Shown: piece after piece, positions 12,931-26,529 of the stretch
How positions within the stretch are numbered: the stretch's first letter is position 1
How the letters are laid out: each line of letters opens with the position of its first letter
Source: Silurus meridionalis
Taxonomy: Eukaryota; Chordata; Actinopteri; Siluriformes; Siluridae
Length of the DNA: 64,000 nucleotides
Assembly (NCBI RefSeq): GCF_014805685.1
Contig: NC_060886.1
Location: 19,832,608-19,896,607 of the forward strand
Direction: 5' to 3'
The notes under the pieces: generated by a model
Seen by the model: the letters and a program-made list of their open reading frames with translations, nothing else
The model's database searches: none
What the model was told of the DNA's origin: nothing
Made by a program: the position numbers and the translations under genes

Positions 12931-15211
12931 ATAATACAACAAGCAAAGACATTTAACACAATCTGAGAAAGAAACTACATATGTGTTTGTCAGGCATCCA
13001 CAACCATTTGGCTATGTAGTCCATGTTGCTTTAAAGTTGAGTCTAAATACTAATAATATTTTCAAACATGTGCACACACACACCTGCTGTGTTTGATATG
13101 CCTCTTTTAAAGTGGATAAATATAGCACTTGTTTTAAAATTAATATATATTTATTTCTACCATATTCTTTTCCTGTCATGGCCTTGATGCTGATTGCTAA
13201 CAAGAAGTAAATTAAAGGAGTTTATTTATGAAAAACTAAAATTTTGTTTTATTAAAATAAAATTACAGAAAAAGCATTTGTACAGAGTATACAGCAAAGT
13301 ATGTACATTGCTTATGGGACTGAGGCACTGCACTCTAAGGAGTTTATATTAGATTCATGGAAAGTCTGTTATCCCGCCAGGAACCACTGCTATCATCTTG
13401 CCTAAAGCAGCTCCAGCGCCCAGACACCACATCATTCCCTGACAGCGAATTCATCTTCTTTATTCATTCACTTGAAACTGTTTGTTTATACCCACTAGAA
13501 TATGTGAAATTGTGAGTCGGCCAACAGGTATTTGAGGATCCCTGGTGCAGATCCAATTCGGTGGCAGCCTGGTAGTGCTGAGAGCTGTGCAGACATTCCA
13601 GTCATCGCTACAAGCCATTGTGGCTGCTTATGCATAAATCAATTAGGTCATTTTTATGGGTTATCATTAATGTGGATTCTTCTAAATGGAAAGTCGTGGA
13701 TGAGGGAATAAAAAATATCTACTAGGAAGGTCATGTTGCAAGAAATCGGAGTACTTTCTGCTCCGTGGCCAAGACTTGCTTTGGAAAGTTCACATCCAAA
13801 CATGACTTTGACATTTTAATTCCGAAGCCTTATGCCAGATCAATTTCAGCTTGTGGCATTTTGCAAGCTCAAGTTCTACATTCTGTTAAAATCAACACTT
13901 CTGCACTATTCACACAACAGCGATTGTTTGAGCTTTTATTATATGCCAGGGAATTGTTGTTGATCTTCTGTATCAAGTCAGTTGGCAGATTTTTAGTATA
14001 CCCAAGTCATACCTTCTTTAAATGGTCTGTTTTGTTTTAACTATTGTGCTGTATCAGTTTCTGAAACGTTTGGATAACAGACATGCCCACATGCCAGAGT
14101 CACACACAATAACGTTTCACTGCCTTGTCACTAGCATTGAGAACTGAGAATGATGCACAACCCAAATAATATCTAGTTCTTTTTTTATTAGATTTTTTTA
14201 TCAATATCTGACAGAGGGAGTAGGGGGAGAAATTGTATTTGTATTTGTGTATTTGCTTTGGTGTATAATTGTCTCTAAACTGGAAACCTTAAACAATCTA
14301 TAAAGTATTAGAGATAAAAGTTAAAGGAGGTTAAAGGCTACCCTAGCCTTAAATCATAATGGTTTCATTGCTAAGACCTCAGGCACCTTGAATTCTCTTG
14401 GAGGTCTGGTTAAGGATAAACAGATGTGACTGATTCTCTTGAGGTGAATTTAGTGTCGCTTGTTATGCTGTAATCTTGGGGAGTGTCTCTGCCTGCCTCC
14501 CACTTACAGAACAGTCATTAACGCTGTGTGTAGGAGTGTCATGGCCAAGCACTTTTTCAGTCTATCTGTTTTTAGACTCCTCCTCCCAATCCTTAATTTA
14601 ACTTTTTTTTTTTTTGGTGGGGGGTTTGGTTTAGTTTTTTTTTAAGCAACTCAGGCAAACTTTTTGCTTACTAGAACTAGGTTTCCACAAAATGCTGTCC
14701 TGACCTGAAAGCTGTTTGTTTGCTCTGTACTCTGTTTTTTTTATTCCTTTTACCACACAGAAGGAATTTATTACTATTGTTGTTACTAAGCTGCAAATCA
14801 TTTCTTTTATCTTGTGCAGTTAGATATTTCCTGATAAAGGTCTAAAGTCATGTCTATCTCAGTTTAATGCTTATGCTCATGGTTATTTGAATGTAATTTA
14901 ATGTAATTCTGGCTCCTGCGGTTAACCAGTGAACTGTGCTCCTACAGTTTTAGGCTTATTAAGAACTTTGATTTAACTGTTAAGCATAAGAGCTCTGTTA
15001 AGCCCTGTTAAGCATTCGAGGAATCACAGTTCTGGTGCTCTTTGCTAGAAACATGTCTGTAATTGACCGGCACATTAAAATTGATATATATATATATATA
15101 ATGCAAATGAAAATTATATTACTTTCAAGTTCTCCAACTTGTAATTGAAAGATACATGCATATTTTTATTGATGTATCTTTGATGTATTGGCTCCAGAAT
15201 ACAAATGAAAG

Positions 15212-15249
<38 letters not shown>
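15212..15249. repeat. (ATT)n microsatellite
   Basis: About twelve ATT units. A short (AT)n tract lies nearby at 15083-15101. Confidence 0.95.
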
Positions 15250-15251
<2 letters not shown>

Positions 15252-16477
15252 GTAGTAATAGTAATGATGACTATGGTGGTGATGATAAAATAATGATGAC
15301 ACCCAAACCCCCACCACCCTGGTGCATAAGTTGGATTTTGAGCTTAGACCCAAATCTATTTTTTTTTTTTATTCTTTAATTTGTTTCCTTTGTATATGTG
15401 TACATATACCATGTGCTAAACATAAGAGTGGTGCTAAACGAGTGAATCCTACACTAAGAAGCCAGCTCACTGTTGGTTCAGCTGTGTGTATGTTTAGCTG
15501 CAGCAGTTTTTCTCAGCTGTATCTCTATGCAACAGGACATGACAGATGGCTCAGAGGGTGACTTATCACCAGATAAGAGAGAATAAAGTTAGCCTTTTCT
15601 TTTGATGTGTTCTGCTTGATGGACATGTTTGCAGTATTTATTAGCTTGTCTAATTAAAAGATATTGAATATCGAAATACAGGCATACTATAGGCATAGGA
15701 TCTTTTGTGCGCTGGATAAAAGATATACGTGACTGTTGTCTGCCCGATTTCAGAGATTTGTTTAAACAAATGTTGATGTATTTCTTGTTTTAAACTGATA
15801 CAGGATGTCTGATTAATATCAAACCAGGTTTGCATGTTTTAAAGATCTCAATTCGGATCTAAAACACAATGCAGTATAACCGTTGTGCAGACCCTTTGGT
15901 GAGATATTAAACAGTGAATGAAAACCAAGCTATCCCAGAGGCCTAATTTTTCAGGTTGGCTTTCTTCCTGGCTGCTTTTTCCATTCTCACCACTATCTCC
16001 TCCCTCTTGGTCAGCCCAGTCTGAAAACAGAGCTGTTGGTTTAAATCCTTTTTGAGTGTATGTAGCCAAGTTAGCACTAATTACAGGGTTCTTGTTCTTC
16101 AGAGAGAAGCAAATAAAAATGGAAACTAGTGACCACTTTTGGATGTCTTTCCTGGGTGATTTGTGTAGAGCATATTATTCTATTTTAAATTTGATCACTT
16201 GTGATTGCAAATTTATGGTGTAAATCTTCTTTCAATGCTGGCGTATTAAAGCCAAGTTTTCCACTTGTGCATCAGGGGGGAGACTCGGGGACAGATAGTC
16301 CAGGCACTTCCTTGTACCCATTTTTAGTGGGTCAACAAAATTTTGACCAGCACAGTTTAAGTTTCAGAACGAGATTTTCTGTTTGATCTAGCTTGTTTGC
16401 TGATTTGGGAAACATCTGCGGTTGCTCAGCTGCGGTGACAGTCAAGTTTCTTCTTTCGAAAAGGATACTCCTTGCAA

Positions 16478-16750
16478 CACAAAGTTTGTGGATGCCTGAT
16501 CATCACACCCATGTGTGGTTCTTCCCTGAACTGTTGGCACAAAGGTGGAAGCACACAGTTTTCCAGGATATCTATGAAGGGAAGTTGCATTGCTATAGAA
16601 TACACTGAAACTAAGAGGCCCAAACATGTTCCAGCATAACAAACCGAACAGAGCCTTGGTTTCAATCACACTGAACATCTTTGGGATAAGCTGCAACACC
16701 AATGCTGCTCCAGGGCTTCCCTTCCTTACATCACTAGTGTTCAATATCAA
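16478..16750 (+). mobile_element. Tc1-like relic (deleted)
   Basis: Starts aaagtttgtggatgcctga and keeps atgtggttcttccctgaactg and a diverged ctgaacatctttgggataa (the HLWDK-encoding block). Internally deleted relative to the copy at 6705. Confidence 0.6.
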
Positions 16751-18852
16751 TAATGTACTTTGAGGTAAACTAGTTAAAGCTATCTAGCATTATAATTACC
16801 CTATACCTCCCTTATCAACCAGGGGTTTCCTCCTACACAGCTGATGCCCATTCACTGCTTTTTGTTTACTGCATCATTGTGTGTAAACTTCAGAGATCTC
16901 CATGTTTGATAAGCCCAGGTGATTCCAGCAGTTTACACATTTTTCAAACCAGCTCATTTGGCACAAACAACCGTGAGACTTTCAAAGAGATCAAATTTTT
17001 TCTTCATTTTGGTGGTCTTTGGTGTGAACATTTACCAAAGCTGTTTACTTGTATCTCCTTGACTTGAGTGTCCACTGCAGCGCTGCCACATAATTGACAT
17101 GAATGTACAGGTGTTTTTAATAAACTGGACCGCGAGTGTTTCCGTCTACAGAGAAGAGAAATTCTTTCTCTTTTATCAGTCACACATCTCAGGGGTCATC
17201 TGGGTTTGGGGGAAAAAATGCTTACGTCTTTGTTGGATAATGATGTCTGACCTTAGCTTGATCCTTAAGAGTTGGACAAAGGCCATGTATTCAGAATACA
17301 TTAAGTTGGTTCTCTAAATGGTGGAACCCTTACATAAAGATAATATGATGTTAGAAAATACATAAATGCCCTTTGCTGTGTTATATATTTTTTTTAATGT
17401 CAACTGCATCATTTGCAATGATATTTTCTGCCTTTTAAACCCAGGATTATCGCAAACATCTGTTGCGCTGATTCCCTTTTTTTTAGTTCTTTTCACATTT
17501 AATCTAAAGTTGGGATTATGTTACCTTTAAATGTCATTTACAGACAGTGAAACAAACAGAAACACTGTCTGAGGTGGTGTCCAGTAAGCTTTCAGGTAAC
17601 CCTGACCACAGAGCCACTCGCAGAAGCAGCGAGTCTCTCACAGTGGTACAGGGGAAGTGTTTCTAAAAAAAGTGTTACATGTAATATTCCTTGTTTTGTG
17701 GTTATAAGGAATGTTTGACCACAGCGACTTTATATCTCTGATGCATTTCATCTGCTGTGTTTTGCAGCTGTCCATATCAAATCAGTCTTTCACACTGAAT
17801 TCATTTAGTATTTTTATTCCTGGTGCTCTGTGGGAGATGCCAACTTCTTTTCTTTTTTCTTTTTATATAAATATTTCCCTTTTGTCAAATATTCCCTCTT
17901 TCAGTGTGTGTGTTGTGTCTAGTGGTTGAGAACACATATACACATACACAGGCTTTTATTGGGGGAAAAAAAACCCTCCCTCCCAAAGGAGTTTCTGTCT
18001 TTTTCTTGTCTCAATAATCCTTACCACAGTGTATATTTATATAGAGAGATTTACCAGTTTTCCTGAGGGAAGAATATGTCTTGACCTTGTTCAAAGTGCT
18101 AGTTCACACCAGCTAATTTACAAATCTCACTTATACCAGCACACTTACATTTTATTAGTCCCATGGGTATAAATTGCAAATGGCATCATTAAATATGCCT
18201 GATGCCTGAAAATAAGCAGCACAGCATGGGCTAGCTGTGACCGTGTTTAAGGCTTTAAGTTCAAATCCTATGAAATTCATATATTTTCTTTTTAAAGTAG
18301 AAAGGCATTTGCACAATCACACATGTGTTTGACCCTAGATAGCTAGTTAAATTACTTAGTGGTGAGCTAAACAGGTGGACTAATCAATCCATGAATAGAA
18401 TCTGCCTTGTGTTGACAGTCCAGGCTGGTGGGGGTGGTGTAATGGTGTGAGGAATGTTTTCTTGTTACACTTTGGGCCTATTAATGCCAATCATCACTTG
18501 AATGTCACAAACAGTTTGATTATTGTACACTGTGTGCAATTTATTAATCTTCCGTATTCTAGCATGATAATTCACCAAGACAAATAACACTTGTTTCAAA
18601 CTAGGATCAATTGCATGACAAAAAGTCAAGGAAGAAGAAGTAGTATAAAAATGTGAAGATGTAATATAATGGGAGATATTCAGCTGTTAAAATCAGATGA
18701 AAATACATGGTGCAATCATGCCTACATAGACTACAATATATTTTGATATCTTGTGCTATCTATCTATGAAATAAATTGAGACTCAAAATGTTAAGGCTTT
18801 GTGTTGATTTTTAGAAGCACTAACAAGCACAGGGCTTCTAATGGGCTGGCAC

Positions 18853-19225
18853 AGGGATTGCGACAAAATGGGCGCGTTTGCGACCGAAATTATTAATTTC
18901 CGAGTAATACTTTTTGCCGAGATCACCACCTGTGACCATATACATTTACGTTATGATCTTAAAATCTGCATGTTATGACTTTTTTATGACGCACGCGACA
19001 CCTACGCTTGAGTTAAAGCGCCTAAATAACCGGACAGTCAAAGCAAAACTCAAAAGCATAAAAACACTAGTGATCACTTAATCGTGAAAAAATATTCAGT
19101 TCCTAGATTCCCAGGGCATGTGGTAAAAAGATGGCAGATGTACACACGACAGAATGACTGCTAGTGTTTTTCCTCATAGAAGCCAAATTCTCCTTAATTT
19201 ATTTATTTGTTTTTGTCTGGAGCCC
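18853..19225. mobile_element. hAT-like relic
   Basis: Begins cagggattgcgacaaaatgg and ends with tctggagccctg, the inverted form of CAGGGCTCCAGA termini. Its left 180 bp matches, in reverse orientation, the sequence ending at 45285 (shared ttttgcc, catgttatgactttttatg and aaataaccggacagt blocks). No transposase frame survives. Confidence 0.65.
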
Positions 19226-19959
19226 TGAAGCACTTCGTGTTTGTATTTATTATTTTTTTTTTAAAGTAAGATGTGCTGTTGTCACCAGAGCAAGTCAGGG
19301 GGTTTTGATCTATTTTAAAGCTCTCCTGGTCACAACCGCCTTTATGATTGAATTAGAAATTGTTGATCGACTCAAGATCAACCTTCAAGTCTCTGTAGAC
19401 TGACCACTGTGTTCTGTACTTTTAAGTTGGCCAGTAGGCAGCAAGAGTTGTTACTTGTAGAAAAAGAAAAACACTGCCGTCCATTGGCATGGAAACGCCT
19501 GTGTATTGAAAGCAAGGGCAAATAAAGGCTACGTAAGAGTTGGCTGATGAGAAGCAAGTGATGTCATTCCCAGAGTGGAAAGTCCTTCAGAACAGTAGTG
19601 TTATCTTAGTTCAGCCTCGCCGTGGGAAGATGAACTATATACTGTGAAGTGATAAGATGCAAGTGTTATTAGACTACTGTGAAGAATTTAGTGATGCATA
19701 TGAAAGGGTTCGGCCTGTTCATTGAGCTTTAAGAAGAAAAAAAAAGCAACTACAGTTGAGGCACTTTTCATTATTAACAGTGATGAGCAGGGAGAATTCT
19801 TTGACGAGTTATTGATGTTTATTCACAACATAGCATAATCCAGTACCTGTTATTTACCAGGCTGTCCAAACAAAGCCTTATCAGGGGAGCACAGGAGTGC
19901 ATTCACAGAAATGATGGCATTTTATGTGACGCTTTAATTCTCTTATAATCAATATGCAC

Positions 19960-20115
19960 AGAGTCGTTCACAGCAATTTAGCATTCAGACAGTCCATCTA
20001 CCAGCCAGGTTTTGGGAGGTGGAAGGAAACCAGAAAACCTTGGAGGGAACTCGGGCATGAGGGGGAACATGTGGAACATCACACACATTAGCATGAGATC
20101 AGAATCATACCAGAC
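19960..20115 (-). mobile_element. SINE-like relic (reverse)
   Basis: The blocks ttttgggaggtggaaggaaacc and gggggaacatgtgg resemble the reverse complement of a common fish SINE with gtttcctcc and catgttccccc blocks. Diverged; the plus-oriented relative is at 56660. Confidence 0.5.
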
Positions 20116-20950
20116 AATGACAGAACTGACTGAACATGAATACGTTTTTCAGTCTGCATTCAGTAATTATTTTTAATAATATTAACGCATATGAAAATTA
20201 ACAGCCTTCATCACGTCAGTATCTTATTTCTTATGATACAAGTTAAAAGAGAGAACGGAAATTAATTCCACAGAAAAAGTACATTTGTGAATGTGTAAAA
20301 CACTTGATTGATTCTGATTAATCTCATTGCACTAACATTATGGAGTCACACACATGATTTCCCTCAAAATGCTGTTGAAAGTCATACTACTGATTAGTGT
20401 AGAAATCGATTCCCTCTGTTTTCACCAGGATCCCCAAATAGTCTAATTCACCGGCACACATTTGCTGAGGAATTTCTGACCGCAGCATGCAGATTAATTT
20501 TCATGGCATTATGTTCTCAGCAAGATCTGTAGTAAGGTGGCTTTTTTTCAGCATTAAAATGAAGAATTTAATGGCAAAAGTCATATCCCAAAGCAGACTT
20601 CTGGCCATTTTTCTCAGAATCAGTTCGAACTGAGGAGAAATTTGTGCTGTAAGCCGATGTATTGATTACTTTGGGAGCTGTTACTCATGCAGTACCCTGG
20701 CAGAACAACAGATCCTGTGTCTTAATTAATTATAAACTGCATTGTACAAGAAACAGTGAGAAATGAGTTGGAAATCATAGTCGAATGTTTATCTCTAACA
20801 GGCATGCAGTGTGGTTGTGGTTTACATGGATGGAAATGTGGCAGTGGTGCTGCACTCTGTTCTGCTTTCTCCCAGCTCACTGGAAAAGAATGTATGTTCT
20901 AGGAGTTCAACCCTGGTCTTCATCTCAGCTTTTAAGGCTTGGTGAAATAC

Positions 20951-21490
20951 CTACACTATATGGACAAATGTATTGGGACAACTGACTTTTCTTGCCATAT
21001 ATAGAAATTGTACATCAATATTGCAGGCACATAATTGTAATGGATGTCTTTGGATCTGCATGAAATAACAATTGTGTGCCTCCAATTTAGCTAAATTAGA
21101 TTTCCCTTCAATTTGACTTAAATCTGTCCCAGCATGACAATGCCCCTGCGAACAAAAAAAGCTTGGTGAAGATATGGTTCACATGGGCTGGAGGGGAAGA
21201 GCTTGAGTGGTGTGTTATTGAGCTCTAACGTTGACCCCGTTGAACACTTTTGGGATGAATTGGAACGCTGACTGCACCTCAGGCCTCCTCACCCTACATC
21301 AGTACCTGACTTTACTAACACTCTTTTGGCTGAATAAGCAAAAATCTCCACAAGACCACTCCAAAATGTAGTGGAACTTGTTTTAAGAAGAGTGAAGGTT
21401 ATTACAACAGCAAATGGAGACTAAATATGGAATGTTCAGAACACACACAAATCTTATGGCTAGGTGTCCACAAATCTTTCCATATAGTGT
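20951..21490 (+). mobile_element. Tc1-like relic with both termini
   Basis: Opens acactatatggacaaatg and closes tttccatatagtgt, giving short inverted terminal repeats. The interior near 21231-21275 encodes a diverged DPVEHFWDELER-like block of a Tc1-type transposase C terminus. About 540 bp, so most of the transposase is deleted. This is the most complete reference copy in the window for this family. Confidence 0.75.
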
Positions 21491-23349
21491 AAATTTCCCC
21501 TGGTTTTTTACTAAATATAATAAGCAGTAAATTGAAAATCTCAAACACATGATCCTGTGGAAACAGCAGCATTTAAAAGTATAGTTTGAGAAAAGCCTCT
21601 GTGAGAGAGGTGCCGCTGCTCACGTCTATTTAAACACAGTCAATGAGCCTCAGCTGAAACTTCCTATTGTTCACTGGGAGCTGTTGTTCTTGTGACCACT
21701 CTGTCCGATATGCTGAACTCTTGTTTAATGGCCCGTTCTAATGCCAATCAAAATCTATCATTAACCTCTGACCTGTCTAGGGTCACCCCGAAAAACACGT
21801 CCTGTGTGGAAAAACATCAGGCACAGTGTGCGATGATAAACCGCTGGCCTGCACAGGAAGCAGGAAGTGACCTCTTCAGCTTTCAGAAAACACATTCAAC
21901 GGCAAACATAAAAAACACAGCATAAGATATTGATATTCTCGGTTTCTCTTTAACTCAGAAGTAAAGCTGCTTTTTTGCCTATTGTTCGCATTAAAAAGAG
22001 GCTGTGTAAACTCTGAATAGAGTGAGTAGAGTCACTGTCACCTTCTATTTACCCAGTGTGGTTAAATTGAGTCACTCAGGCTTCTCTTGTAGCTGTTAGA
22101 CAGGTGAATGTTTAAGCATGGATTAAGCCCTCGAAATGGGGTTTAAGCCACCATATAAAGAACATTCGCTTACACTTTTGTTGTCTTGCTTTGAAAAGAC
22201 TTTAAGATCTTATGCTTATACTAAGAATGCAATAAATATAGGTACAGTAAAGGTGGTTGCTTTAAATAAAATGTTAAATACAGAGCTCTTTGGCATTTTA
22301 CTTTGGCGTCCTTTGCTTTCCAGCGAGTTAAACATGGCCGAGCTGAGCATCAGGCTCTTTTCCCAGACCAGTGGCAATCAACCCTTTCTAATGAGAAATG
22401 GGAAATGTCATGGCTCTTGGCCTTCACTGTCTTTGTTCCCTCAAGGCTACTGGGAAAGACATTCCTCTCTGCACTAAAGTGCAACCACATCGTCCAGCAG
22501 CTTACAGCGTGCGGCTAATAGTGATCGACTCATTTGTCCACATCAAGGATCTTTAGCAGAAACTGCTAGTTCTAAATCCTAGCTGGAAAAGCCTTGTAAT
22601 GGAGAGGTATTAATTCCCTAAAAAACAGCAGGCTTCTAAAGCTGTCCGTACTAAATCTTACTTACTTTCTGTATGCTGCTGAGTCGGCTGAACCTATCTT
22701 CTGGGAAATGGTTATTGTGGAAGAAATTATTATTTAGTTATTGAGGAGAAACACATTTAATGGCAATTTATAAAAAAAAAAAGTTCCAGACTTCCTAATT
22801 TGTGCTCAGTGTAAAGTAGCAAAAGATACTTTTATTCCACACTCAAAACTTTTTTTTTTTTTTTTTAATTTACATTGTGAATAAACATAAGGCGAAGCCT
22901 TGTTGTTTGTTCGTGTACTTATTATGTAAGGGTTAGACAGCAAGCATGCTATACACTATGCTTATGTGAGGCTGCATGAAAGAGGCAGTATCAGGTGTCT
23001 GATTTTGAGAAATCAGCCTCCGGTTAGTAAAGACAGGTTCAGCACAGTATTCACTTGCCAAGTGTATATAGAATTTCATGTTTCTATACCCTTTGTCGAA
23101 CCTCTTCTGTCTGAGCTTGTTTTCTGTGGAGAACTGAATACTGTAGTGTAGCAGTGAGAACATTTTCTATTTTTTATAGGATTTTGTAGAAACCATTGCT
23201 TGCTGAAGAATCTTTTGTTCAGGGCAGCTGAAATGTCTGCTGCAGGAGGACCAACTGCTCATATGTTAATGCATGTATTCATATTGGCATGATTTTAACA
23301 CTATTTGGATACAGAATAAGGATCTAGTTGCATGACTATCCCTTTACAG

Positions 23350-23351
<2 letters not shown>

Positions 23352-23422
<71 letters not shown>

Positions 23423-23562
23423 AGTTTGAGAGAAAGAGAGAGAGAGAGAGAGAAAGAGAGAGCGAGAAACAGTAGGGTGTAATTGTAACTGAGTCCAAAG
23501 TAAGATTTATACTGTGTAATCCAAGCGCATATAACCCTCAAATTCTGATACACAGCTCTTAT

Positions 23563-23606
<44 letters not shown>
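23352..23606. repeat. (TG)34, (GA)n and inverted (CT)n cluster
   Basis: A long (TG)n tract (23352-23420) is followed by a GA-rich tract (23431-23463) and, 100 bp on, a pure (CT)n tract (23566-23605). The GA and CT tracts are complementary and could pair in a transcript. Confidence 0.95.
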
Positions 23607-23608
<2 letters not shown>

Positions 23609-26529
23609 TCTCCCCTTCCTCATGATGAGTGTGGGATCTTTTGTCAGTGTGTCTCTCAGCTCTCTGTAGTGGATATAAGCAGCTCTTTGGGACGCAGTCT
23701 TGCAGCAGAATTTCCCACTGCTGCACTGTCCTGTACTCGGCCTGCTTTGTGCCTTTGACAAAGCCAATCTGCATTCATGATTCCGCTCTTCTATATTCAT
23801 CTGTCAAATTAACTGATGGGAGACTAATAGAAATTAGATTACACACAATCCTCGCTCCGTTTTACAAACAGGCATGAGTTTGCACGTATACAAGCCTGTG
23901 ATCGCTTGTGTGTGAGTTTGCATCACTCACACACCAATTAATCGTGGCTTGTTAGGACAGTAAGCATGCATGGATGACAGAAGGTGCAGTTTGTAACATT
24001 AGAGGCTAATCCATCATCAATAAGCATTTTATAACTTATTATTACAAGTTGGCCTACCCAGAAAATGGGATCCGATGTGTCTTATAATTTTCCATACCAA
24101 ACCATAAATCATTCAGTGATCAGTTTTGGTCATTAGATGGATATTTCTATAGAACAGCTCTTAGTTCAGGAGAATCTGGGTTCTTTGGCAGTGGTCTCGC
24201 TGTCTAGAAATGGAAATGGATGAAGTGAGCCTATAATCATTTTCAGAACCTCAGGCAGCAGTGTGTTATTAGCAGACACTGGTTTCCACTGCCTCAGCAG
24301 CACTGAAATTGCTGTAGTGTTGTGGGCCGGGCGGCTCCACGCCATCAAAGCGAGAATAGAACTGCTGCAGTTCCTGTACACTGCACCACACTTTTGCCCT
24401 TTTATGTTCATTTTTCACTTCCAGCAGTTTACTGTGCCATACTTTCATGTTATTGCTGCAGTCTTCCTCTCTTTCTCTCCCTCCTCTCACACTATGTCTC
24501 TCTTATATGCTGTATTTTCTCATTCTATCACTCTGTTTTTTATGTTTTCACCTCATACTTTTTTTGTGCTGTTTTGAGCCTTCTCTTGGTCATATCTTTC
24601 TGTTTCTTCTCTCTCTTATTCTCTCACTCTTTCTGTTGCATTTTTTGCTCTGTCTTTCTCTATTACTGTCTGTCACTCACTCTCTCACTCTTTTCTCTCA
24701 CTCTCTCACTCACTTTTTTTTTTGTTTGTGCTTTGTATCTGTGTTTCTCATTCTGTATTTCACTGTATGTCTCACAGACGCTCTGTTTCTGTCTGTCTGC
24801 TTCTCTTTTTCTCTCTCTCACTGTTTTTGGAGCATGTCAGTAATGTGCACAGCTCGGACATTCTCACATTCTATTACTGCCATCTCTTGATATTCAGGTT
24901 GTATTTGTAAACTAATGTTAAAATGGGGTTTTGTGATTTGAGCTCTTTGATTTAACCTCTGTTTGCCCACCCTTTTGACTTTAGGTCTATTCTATGGCTT
25001 AACTGTGAATATTTGCTGTGCACTAAGGGGTCATAAGGATCAGCGCCTTGTGACCCCATCAAAAGGTTTATCAGTGACAGAGCAGGTCTGTTGTCTGCCC
25101 GAAGTGATACTTGATGCACCGTTTCCTGTTTTTGCTGGCATTCTTCTACATTCTGAGTTTGGATTTGGACCCTTTTGCTCAGACCATCTTACTGTTTTAA
25201 GATAATGAAGACACTATGAAGTATGACACATGGAATTATGCAGTGACCGAGAATGATAAAATCATAGCCTGTATTAAAGTTGTGCTTAGTTCTAAATTAG
25301 ACAAACATATTATCTAAGTAGAAATTTAAATCGTTTTGCATTCAGGTTGTAAAGGCAAAGTTCATGTCGTGTGAGGTCGATGAGTAGCCGAAGCAGAAGG
25401 TTGCATATTGCAATAGCGCTAACACTTGCGTTCGCATGTCTGACTTTCTCATCAGTTTCTCCCAGCCAGAGCGGAGACAGAGAGCGTGCTAAACCCATTC
25501 ACCGCGCAGAGGCCTAGCGTAACTCAGACAGTTAAAGGATGCAGACGTCAGGCCTGTCATGACCAGCAGAAAGAGACATCAGCCTACAAGGCATTAAATC
25601 ATTATCGGCTTGGAGTGTTGTTGAATATGCCAGTGAGACCTGAGGGACTAGAGCGCTCATATTTCTGTCTTACAGACACAAGCAGGATGTTGTCCTGGTA
25701 AACCATATAAGTTTAACCCTGAGGTCTGCCTACCTCAAGTTCACACAGATCTGCCAACATTGTTTGATTTCATATAGGACACTGCCGTGTGTGCTGGTGT
25801 AGTACATCTTCTCATTTAATAGGTTTTAAAAAATATTTAAAATGTGCTGTCAGTTTTGAGGGACATAAATCCTGATCATGCAGCAGTTCTGTCAGACTGG
25901 ATTCAGTTCGTTTTCCCTATTTAGGAAAGAGACTCTTCTGAGGCAGGCAGGTAGACAGCTACATGCTTTCATAGCCGAGTGGAGTGTGTGTGTGTCTGTG
26001 TGTGTGTGGGTGTGTGTTTCTTCTCAAAACCCCATTACAGTGTCTGACAGTACAGGTGTTCAGCCTTTTGTGAGAATGTGGTGAATTATGCAGTAATTAG
26101 TAAAGTATAAAGACTTTGACACCAGATTAGTGATGCTAAAATGTGAATACCCATCTCCTGCTTTCTAGACGTCTGGATTTTTCTATTGAGATGTAATCAG
26201 TAACTGTAGTAGTGATTATGTCTGATTAAGACCAAAGGGCATGTCCATATGGAAATATACATTATATTGTGAACAAATGTCTGCAAATACACTCATTTTC
26301 TTTCTCCTTTTTTTTTTTTTTGCCTAATTAGGACAGCTTGCGTTTCACTATCCAGCTCTCCTCTATAACACAGCTACCAACAGATTTCTCCTCTGAAACA
26401 CATGGAGTGCATTTTTGAACTGCAGTTTAACATGGAAAGCTGTTGAACTTCTTCCACATACATGTGCATTCTGCAAACTGCAATTGGTTGAAGTGTCTTG
26501 TTGAATGATAGGGGAGATGCATAGCTAAA

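Noticed and set aside
23301..23607. Long frames with poly-HT and poly-RE residues
   Set aside because: They are translations of (TG)n and (GA)n repeats, not genes. The same holds for frames at 28882-29256, 36714-36950, 43147-43398, 47548-48197, 58732-59041 and 61810-62016.
24263..24910. Overlapping frames rich in Leu, Ser, Phe and Cys, up to 173 residues
   Set aside because: The region is a CT/T-rich low-complexity stretch; three frames are open together, which reflects composition rather than a membrane protein.
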